Positions 30,631-36,477 of a DNA stretch of 36,477 nt are shown here, piece by piece. The translations under genes and the position numbers were made by a program. The stretch's first letter is position 1; each line of letters starts with the position of its first letter. The stretch is from an uncultured Selenomonadaceae bacterium (GTDB taxonomy: Bacteria; Bacillota; Negativicutes; Selenomonadales; Selenomonadaceae). Location of the stretch: contig CACYUQ010000001.1 in assembly GCA_902777615.1 (NCBI GenBank), forward strand, positions 1 through 36,477. Reading direction: 5' to 3'. A model generated the notes under the pieces. It saw nothing but the letters and a program-made list of their open reading frames with translations, was not told the DNA's origin and searched no databases.

Positions 30631-31731
30631 ATGTCTTCCGATGATTTTTCTTTCATTGATAATCTAATGGATTTCTTTCCATTGGATAAGGTTGATTGGA
30701 ATGCGGGTACATACGATCAGTATCTTGCTGATCTTCGGAAAACTGTAGTGGATAATTATGAATGTGGCAACTATCAGGTGGCATACTTTTATGCCCATTT
30801 GATTTTTATGAGTTATGTTTACTATTGTGTTGAACGAGCGTATCAAATACATCCAAATAGAATGAAAGATGTTTTTTATCCAATCAATGCTTATCATGGC
30901 AAAGACGACAAACCGAAGTTGGAGAACTATAGCAGTATTTATGTCTTCAGTAAGATACCCGAAAAAGAAATCTTTAAAGTATTTTATATAATGGGGATGG
31001 AAGATGGTTTAATTAAAGATATTTCAAGATATGTAAGCAAAAGAGATGAATATGCTCATGCAACTGGGAAAGGCAATATTTCTGAAACCGAATGCATCCA
31101 GAATATCCAAACTATAGAAGGAAACATGGAGACTTTAAGTAATTTATTTAAACTAGAAATTAAAGAACAGTATGTAAAGTATCTTTTAGAGCATAAGCTA
31201 AATGACTTCACAACAATTTCTGATACGGCAAATGACTTTGTGCTTGATAATGCATTATCAATGAATGATATTCGTTTTATTTGCAACATAGGTCCCAGCA
31301 ATATCCGAAATGAGAATGAAGAATTTAAAATGAACTATCGCCTTGTCAAGAAAATCCACTGTGCTTTTATAGAATATTGCATAGAAGATAAAGCGATTGA
31401 AGAGCCGGAAACAATGCAGGCATTGCGTGACGACGCTTATTTATGTTATCGGTATAAAGGAAACGCTGATGAGTATGTAGAAAATGAACTTGGAATAAGT
31501 AGATACCGTTGTGGTAAAGATGGCGTAGAGTTTCCTGTATACGAATGCCCGGAATGCGAAGAGGAACAGCTCGTTTTTGATGCAGAAAAAGAACAATATC
31601 ATTGTTTTGCATGCGATAGGAATTTTACAACAAAAGAGCTATCTTTCTGTGAACGGTGTGGGAGTCTCATGCAACGGAAAGATGATTTCCAAATTTGTCA
31701 AATGTGCATTGCGAATATTGAAAGAGAATAG
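30631..31731 (+). CDS. HEPN-motif protein with two C-terminal zinc ribbons, unknown function
   Basis: 366 residues from the ATG at 30631, one base after the hsdMS stop. The N-terminal half is helical and has RDEYAH (138-143), which fits the R-[N/D/H]-x3-H active-site motif of HEPN RNases, within KRDEYAHATGKGN. The C-terminus holds two four-Cys zinc ribbons: C306/C309 with C325/C328, and C340/C343 with C356/C359. The ribbons could bind nucleic acid. The gene is AT-rich like its neighbours. It lies between a type I system and HamA/HamB, in the same tight transcript. HEPN RNases often act as suicide effectors in phage defence, which would suit the place. I cannot assign it to a named family; the HEPN call rests on one motif and helical content. 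Confidence 0.65.
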   Translation: MSSDDFSFIDNLMDFFPLDKVDWNAGTYDQYLADLRKTVVDNYECGNYQVAYFYAHLIFMSYVYYCVERAYQIHPNRMKDVFYPINAYHGKDDKPKLENYSSIYVFSKIPEKEIFKVFYIMGMEDGLIKDISRYVSKRDEYAHATGKGNISETECIQNIQTIEGNMETLSNLFKLEIKEQYVKYLLEHKLNDFTTISDTANDFVLDNALSMNDIRFICNIGPSNIRNENEEFKMNYRLVKKIHCAFIEYCIEDKAIEEPETMQALRDDAYLCYRYKGNADEYVENELGISRYRCGKDGVEFPVYECPECEEEQLVFDAEKEQYHCFACDRNFTTKELSFCERCGSLMQRKDDFQICQMCIANIERE

Positions 31732-31755
31732 TTGAACAATCCAAAGGAGTGCTAT

Positions 31756-32694
31756 ATGTCAACTTACTCGGAATATAAAAATATATTTGAGCGAGAAATT
31801 ATCCAACAGAGCAAAGGGGTAATTTTCTCCTTTTCACCGATGAACGACAGGTTTATATACCAGCCCTATAGTCATGATATTTCTCCCGACGCTGTCGAAA
31901 AGCTCGGAACACTCATGCGGCAAAACTTGCTTTTCTATAGCTTCGGGGAGGATGAGGTTGTCGCATATTATAGGAACAATGCCTTTCCTTCTTTAGAACA
32001 TGCTGCAAGATATGCTTATAAAAATAGACTACCCCATCGTGTTCCAATGCAAGATGGTCTTCCGAGTGAAGTGCTCTTGGACTTGTTAGTACAGATTTAT
32101 AATCCGGATGCTTACAAACTTGCGGTTAGAACAATTTTTCGACAGAATGATAATAATGAAATAAAGGGATATGACCTTACATATTTTACGAAAGATGATT
32201 CTGGAATTTCGCTGTGGCTTGGGCAAGCTAAGCTTGGAGAGAAGAGTTATTGTAAGAGTGGAATCAAGAACGACCTAATAGAGAAATATATAGCCGATTA
32301 CTTATCAAAACAGTTGTTTTTCATATGTGATAAAAGAATAGCAATTACAGATGATGCTAAAACTATACTTGAAACGATAGATACTTTGAACCTTCGTACA
32401 ATAGATGACGATGAAACGGTTCGTGCTCAGCAGCTTATTGATTTGCTCAATAAACTAAACATACAAATCAAAATTCCGTGCTTGTTGGCGTATGAAGGAA
32501 GGGCTGTTTATCAAGAGGCAGCAAAATTGTGTGAGCGTATTATTGCCGAAGTGGAAAATCTGAGAGCGTACTTTAACAGCCATCCATGCACATTTGTTGG
32601 CTTTACGCCCGAGATTATTTTTTATGTATTTCCAATTGAAAGTATTGACCGTCTGAGAGATAAGGAGAAAGGCTTCTATGCAGGATTATGCTAA
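31756..32694 (+). CDS. hamA: HamA-like nuclease subunit of a Hachiman (AbpA-type) defence system
   Basis: 312 residues from the ATG at 31756, with AAAGGAG 5 nt upstream; the earlier TTG at 31732 has no ribosome binding site. It matches the DUF1837/HamA pattern: EVLLDLLVQIY, then KGYDLTYF and SLWLGQAKLGEKSY. The PD-(D/E)XK core would be D140 and residues 157-159, but the usual E-x-K is Q157-A-K159. In Hachiman, HamA is a DNase held inactive by the HamB helicase and released when phage DNA is sensed. Its last 17 bases overlap hamB. Confidence 0.8.
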   Translation: MSTYSEYKNIFEREIIQQSKGVIFSFSPMNDRFIYQPYSHDISPDAVEKLGTLMRQNLLFYSFGEDEVVAYYRNNAFPSLEHAARYAYKNRLPHRVPMQDGLPSEVLLDLLVQIYNPDAYKLAVRTIFRQNDNNEIKGYDLTYFTKDDSGISLWLGQAKLGEKSYCKSGIKNDLIEKYIADYLSKQLFFICDKRIAITDDAKTILETIDTLNLRTIDDDETVRAQQLIDLLNKLNIQIKIPCLLAYEGRAVYQEAAKLCERIIAEVENLRAYFNSHPCTFVGFTPEIIFYVFPIESIDRLRDKEKGFYAGLC

Positions 32695-35059
32695 GCGTCT
32701 TCTTACCGCAATCAATCAATATGACCCTGACAAAGAGGAGACAATTGAATGTTTGCGGGATTTGGTTTGTTGGATATCAGATCGGAATGATTTGAAAAAA
32801 GATGCGACGATTGCAGAGTTGCTTTACATTGCATCTCAAAAAATGCGGATTTTTGGCTATAACAAGCTGAACGATTTTGAGAAAGAACCTTGCAATTTTG
32901 ACGGTTCGATGCATAGTATTGGTAATGAAGCAATAAAGAATTTGTACCGTTCTGATAGTGACAGCAGGATTACACTCGATAAAACGCAAAAAGAAGTTAT
33001 AGATTTATTTCAGAGCATTTCGCCTAAGCGGCTTTTGGTGAGCGCTCCGACCTCATATGGAAAGACGTTTTTACTGCGGGAAATTATTTTTCTAAACCAG
33101 AGCAGATACAAAAATATTCTTCTCGTCTTTCCTACGGTAGCCCTGCTTTTGGAAAACGCAGGAGTTATGTCATGGTTCGTGAAAAAGCACGAGCTGGATT
33201 ATCGGATTATTAAGACGGTTGATGACGCCTGTGCGGTCGAGGAAAATAAAATATTTGTTTTTACTCCGGAACGGGCATTGCAGCTTTTGGCATATTTTCC
33301 CGATCTACAAGTTGACTTTTTCTTTTTTGACGAGATATATAAAATCGATGAAGATTATTGTAATGACGAACTGGATGAAAACCACGATGATGGTGGTGCA
33401 GTAAATAACGCACAACGAGAGGTGTCTTTTTTAGATGAAGATCGGGGTAAAACATTTCGAATTGCGCTTTATCTGCTGGCAAAACGGGTAGATGAATATT
33501 ATCTGGCAGGTCCCAATTTGAGCCAAAATCATTTTGGTTTAGGGATGAAACGGTTTATTGAACTTAACCACATAACAGTTAAGGAGATTGCCTTTGAGCC
33601 AACACTTCGCATCACAGTAAATGCGTTTACGTCACGAATAGAAGAACAGATTCCGCTCACACTGCCTCAGCCGGAAGTCAAGGCAATGGTGCGGATGGGA
33701 AACAGGATAAATGAAAAGGTAAAGGATGTAGTTTCCTATATAAGTGCTCATGATTATGGGCAAACGTTGCTCTACTGCACCACTCCCACAAAAGCTATTA
33801 AGTATTCCCGTAAGCTTTCAAATGCTGTCGGTGATACACATGCATATGATAATTATCCTGAGGAATTCAAAACTTTTATAGAACATATCAGGACAGAATA
33901 TGATGTAAACCATAGTGTTGATGAATGGAGCTTAATTCAGGTTCTAAAAAATGGCTTCGGAATGCATCACGGAAATCTTCCTAAATATATACAACGAGAG
34001 ATCCTCGAACAATTCAATAAGGGTACATTCAATACACTATTCTGTACATCAACAATTGTCGAGGGCGTTAATACTGATGCAAAAAACATGATTATTCTTA
34101 ATTCCACAAAAGGACGGAAGAAATTGTCTCCCTTTGATATTAAGAATATTAAGGGGAGAGCCGGTCGTTATCATCATTGTTTTGTTGGACGTGTTTTCTA
34201 TATGAAGGAGGAATTGCAGGATATAGAGGCATCGGGAGAGTTCGCACTTGATTTTGTTACATATTCAGATCGACCATTAAACATAATCGACTTGGACAAT
34301 GCTAAATATGAAGATTTAACAGAACGCAATGCGTCTAAAAAAGAAGAAAGGGATACGCAAACAAAGTCTTTTCAGATTTCAGAAGTTACTTTTGAAAAGA
34401 ACAGAACGATCTCAAAAGATAATCAAGAAAAATTATTGCAAATCCTTTCAGAAGAAAAAACATATGCAATATATCGTCCGCTTATTACTCATACTGTAGA
34501 GGTAGAAAATTTCCTCAACTATTATTGGATTACGAAATTGTTACATGCATTTTATTTAGCAGGATTAATTGGAGAGACTGTGGAAAAAAAATATTCAGCA
34601 GTTGCAAATAGTTACTATAAAAATGGTTTCAAGGGAATTTTACGTTATGAAATTGAACGATGCTCGCAAGATAATAAAAGAACAGTCGATATGGCATATA
34701 ATGAAGCGTTCAAATGTTTTAGAGGAATTCTCGAGTATAAAATTCCGAAAATATTATCTCTTTTTGAAAGCATTATCATTTTTGTTGCCGAACAAAAAGG
34801 TGATGACATAAGTAAGTTTACGTTGTCCCCTATCCGCCGTTACTATGAAACCGGCGTAAAAAGCCCCATCGGTGAGGCTTTGATGGAATATGGATTCCCA
34901 ACTGACGCGATACGAAGGATTGAGGAAAAGCATGGTACACTATGTCGTTTAAAAGTGGACGAAGCCAAAACTTATTGTAAGAAGTGCAAGGATACTATTT
35001 CCCCGTTGCTTGACGTGTATGAAAGAAGATTATTTGTCAAAGCCTTAAATTCCTTATAG
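32678..35059 (+). CDS. hamB: HamB-like SF2 helicase of a Hachiman (AbpB-type) defence system
   Basis: 793 residues. The ATG at 32678 lies within the end of hamA and has AGGAGAAAGG upstream, so the two are coupled. Ski2-like SF2 helicase motifs are present: Walker A APTSYGKT (123-130), a DEIYK box (218-222), TSTIVEGVNT (motif V region) and KGRAGRYHH (motif VI). A long helical C-terminal part follows. The DEIY form of motif II, rather than DEAH, agrees with my recollection of HamB relatives. It probably unwinds or scans DNA and controls HamA. It ends at a terminator shared with dinB. Confidence 0.85.
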   Translation: MQDYAKRLLTAINQYDPDKEETIECLRDLVCWISDRNDLKKDATIAELLYIASQKMRIFGYNKLNDFEKEPCNFDGSMHSIGNEAIKNLYRSDSDSRITLDKTQKEVIDLFQSISPKRLLVSAPTSYGKTFLLREIIFLNQSRYKNILLVFPTVALLLENAGVMSWFVKKHELDYRIIKTVDDACAVEENKIFVFTPERALQLLAYFPDLQVDFFFFDEIYKIDEDYCNDELDENHDDGGAVNNAQREVSFLDEDRGKTFRIALYLLAKRVDEYYLAGPNLSQNHFGLGMKRFIELNHITVKEIAFEPTLRITVNAFTSRIEEQIPLTLPQPEVKAMVRMGNRINEKVKDVVSYISAHDYGQTLLYCTTPTKAIKYSRKLSNAVGDTHAYDNYPEEFKTFIEHIRTEYDVNHSVDEWSLIQVLKNGFGMHHGNLPKYIQREILEQFNKGTFNTLFCTSTIVEGVNTDAKNMIILNSTKGRKKLSPFDIKNIKGRAGRYHHCFVGRVFYMKEELQDIEASGEFALDFVTYSDRPLNIIDLDNAKYEDLTERNASKKEERDTQTKSFQISEVTFEKNRTISKDNQEKLLQILSEEKTYAIYRPLITHTVEVENFLNYYWITKLLHAFYLAGLIGETVEKKYSAVANSYYKNGFKGILRYEIERCSQDNKRTVDMAYNEAFKCFRGILEYKIPKILSLFESIIIFVAEQKGDDISKFTLSPIRRYYETGVKSPIGEALMEYGFPTDAIRRIEEKHGTLCRLKVDEAKTYCKKCKDTISPLLDVYERRLFVKALNSL

Positions 35060-35090
35060 GAACGGGAATATTGGATGGAAAGAATGAAAA

Positions 35091-35118
35091 AGGGCGGATT
35101 TTTTACTCCGTCCTTCTT
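35091..35118. terminator. Bidirectional terminator between hamB and dinB
   Basis: An 8-bp stem AGGGCGGA (35091-35098) with TCCGTCCT (35107-35114, one G-U pair) is flanked by A-rich sequence on the left and T-rich sequence on the right. It can act for both converging genes and marks the right edge of the island. Confidence 0.7.
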
Positions 35119-35121
35119 TCT

Positions 35122-36273
35122 TTATGGTTTTCGTCCGGCGCGGGTCAGGATATTCTCACCGAAGCGGCCTTTCAGTTTGTCAATGGCGTCATAGAGCCGG
35201 TCCTTTTTCTCGTGGTCGTCGAACAGCGAGACTTCGCCGCCCATCGAAAGATTCCCGGTGCTGACGCCGAGCAGTCGGATTCCTCGTCCCGGCGGTATCG
35301 GAAACTCGCGAAAGAGGGCGCGCGCCGCCTCGAAGATGTCTTCATCGTAGGAAACGGGGTCGGGAAACGTCTGCTGCCGCGTGTAAGTGTCGAAAGGCGC
35401 GAAGCGGAGCTTCAGCGTGACCGTGCGGGCGACGAGCCCTTCGCGACGGAGCCGCCAGCCGACTTCCTCGGAAAGGGAGAGGAGCACGCGCTCCGCATCC
35501 TCGCGGGAATGGATGTCCTCGTCGAAAGTTTCCTCCCGCCCAATCGACTGCGCCTCGCGACGCGGCTCCACCGGCCGGTCGTCAAGACCGTGGGCGAGAG
35601 CGAGAAGCTGCGCCGCCATACGGTCACCGAGGGTGCGGGCGAGTTTTGCGCGGTCGGCGGCGGCAAGCTGCCCGATGGTCTTGAAGCCGAGCGCGGCCAG
35701 CCGAGCCTCGGTCTTTTTCCCGACGCCGAAGATGCGGCTGACCGGCAGCGGCGCGAGGACTTTTTCCGCGTCCTCGGGGCGAATCACGACGAGGCCGTCG
35801 GGCTTTTCCATATCGGAAGCCAGCTTCGCCAGGAATTTATTCGGTGCGATGCCGACGGAGGCGGTCAGTCCCGTTTCCTCACGCACGGCACGCTTGACGG
35901 CCTTACCGTAATCGCGGGGACTTTCCATCAGCCGCTCCATTCCGGTGAGGTCGAGAAATCCCTCGTCGATGGAAAGCGGCTCGATGACCGGGGAAAACCG
36001 CGCGAGGATCGAAAAAATCTGCCGCGAAACCGCGCTGTATCGCGCGTGGTCAGGAGGAAGGAACACGGCGTTCGGGCAGCGCCGCCGAGCTATCGCCATC
36101 GCCTGCGCCGAATGTACGCCGAATTTTCGCGCTTCGTAGGACGCGGTGGAAACGACGCCCCGCGGCCCAAGTCCGCCAACGATCACGGGTTTCCCACGAT
36201 ATTCCTCATGGTCACGCTGTTCCACCGAAGCGAAAAACGCGTCCATGTCGATATGAAGAATGATGCGTTCCAT
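35122..36273 (-). CDS. dinB: DNA polymerase IV (Y-family)
   Basis: 383 residues, normal length. It is an error-prone polymerase that copies past damaged bases. The palm has HIDMDAFFASVE with catalytic D9, and SIDE with D103 and E104. The aromatic F13/F14 pair includes the steric gate. FGVGKKTEARLAALG is the helix-hairpin-helix of the thumb, and the little finger domain runs to about residue 355. EVSLFDD near the C-terminus fits the beta-clamp-binding motif. The ATG has a GGGAGGGG ribosome binding site. No LexA-type dyad is visible just upstream. It follows the SNF2 helicase gene by 18 nt. Confidence 0.95.
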   Translation of the reverse strand: MERIILHIDMDAFFASVEQRDHEEYRGKPVIVGGLGPRGVVSTASYEARKFGVHSAQAMAIARRRCPNAVFLPPDHARYSAVSRQIFSILARFSPVIEPLSIDEGFLDLTGMERLMESPRDYGKAVKRAVREETGLTASVGIAPNKFLAKLASDMEKPDGLVVIRPEDAEKVLAPLPVSRIFGVGKKTEARLAALGFKTIGQLAAADRAKLARTLGDRMAAQLLALAHGLDDRPVEPRREAQSIGREETFDEDIHSREDAERVLLSLSEEVGWRLRREGLVARTVTLKLRFAPFDTYTRQQTFPDPVSYDEDIFEAARALFREFPIPPGRGIRLLGVSTGNLSMGGEVSLFDDHEKKDRLYDAIDKLKGRFGENILTRAGRKP

Positions 36274-36291
36274 TCCGCACCCCTCCCGTTT

Positions 36292-36477
36292 TTATTCGAA
36301 CAACGCCCGGATTTCCGCTTCGGTGAGTTTCGACAGGAAGCTTTCGCCGGGCTGGATCATTCTGTCGATCAGCGCTTTTTTCTGCTCCTGCAGCGTGAAG
36401 ATTTTTTCCTCGATGGTGTCCTTCGTCACGAGCTTCACGACCTGTACCTTGTTCATCTGGCCGATGCGGTAGGCGCG
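36292..36477 (-). CDS. SNF2-family helicase, C-terminal fragment
   Basis: The last 61 residues are visible; the gene continues beyond the window edge. The sequence begins RAYRIGQMNKVQVVKLVTKD, which contains motif VI of SNF2 ATPases (R-x-x-R-I-G-Q). It ends with the DxxIQPGESFLSKLTEAEIRALF-type tail of bacterial SNF2 helicases of the HepA/RapA-like group. Such proteins are ATP-dependent DNA translocases; the particular role is unknown. It lies upstream of dinB and is probably co-transcribed with it. Confidence 0.88.
   Translation of the reverse strand, partial: RAYRIGQMNKVQVVKLVTKDTIEEKIFTLQEQKKALIDRMIQPGESFLSKLTEAEIRALFE

Noticed and set aside
24212-35121. Prophage or transposon carrying the defence genes
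   Set aside because: No integrase, transposase, phage structural gene, terminal inverted repeat or tRNA was seen.
36274-36300. LexA/SOS box ahead of dinB
   Set aside because: A CGAAC half-site is present but no matching inverted half; the region is also the end of the upstream gene.

Overview
The window reads as chromosomal DNA from an anaerobic, outer-membrane-bearing Firmicute, most likely Negativicutes (Selenomonas/Veillonella relatives). This is an inference. It rests on a full lipid A gene set that uses LpxI rather than LpxH, several OmpH/Skp periplasmic chaperones, strong AGGAGG-type ribosome binding sites with several TTG/GTG starts, and an anaerobe-type rubrerythrin. Most of the window is GC-rich. 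The stretch from about 24.3 to 35.1 kb is visibly richer in A and T.

Layout. 1-2.4 kb (+): the 3' part of an iron-containing alcohol dehydrogenase and an exported SGNH-fold hydrolase. 2.5-4.5 kb (-): an Hsp20 chaperone, and a LysR regulator in an operon with a FlK-like acyl-CoA thioesterase. 4.7-15.0 kb (-): one long envelope operon that reads ompH-like 1, ompH-like 2, ompH-like lipoprotein, lpxD, two lpxL-type acyltransferases, msbA, lpxC, fabZ, lpxA, lpxI. It starts from a clear promoter at 15055-15083 and ends at a terminator at 4666-4704; lpxB is not in the window. 15.2-17.4 kb (+): an ammonium transporter fused to a PII signalling domain. Its leader has two hexaloop hairpins overlapping a strong terminator, the layout of an ANTAR-controlled attenuator. 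17.5-21.0 kb: a secreted protein, rubrerythrin, a ferredoxin plus membrane 4Fe-4S protein pair, and an AEC-family transporter. 21.04-21.27 kb (-): an untranslated gene that looks like 6S RNA. 21.45-24.2 kb (+): two small unknown proteins and NAD-dependent DNA ligase.

24.3-35.1 kb (+) is a defence island inserted between ligA and dinB. It holds an AAA_14/DUF4143 ATPase, a type I restriction subunit HsdR, an HsdM-HsdS fusion with two specificity domains, a protein with a HEPN RNase motif and two zinc ribbons, and a HamA/HamB (Hachiman, AbpAB-like) pair. These genes are packed tightly enough to be co-transcribed. The HEPN/zinc-ribbon protein between the restriction-modification genes and Hachiman is the least familiar component. 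The HamA nuclease motif has Q in place of E. The window closes on the minus strand with DNA polymerase IV (dinB) and the C-terminal end of an SNF2-family helicase.

The best candidates for something new are the three-gene HEPN/zinc-ribbon-HamA-HamB unit joined to an unusual type I system, and the ANTAR-like leader in front of an Amt-PII fusion.
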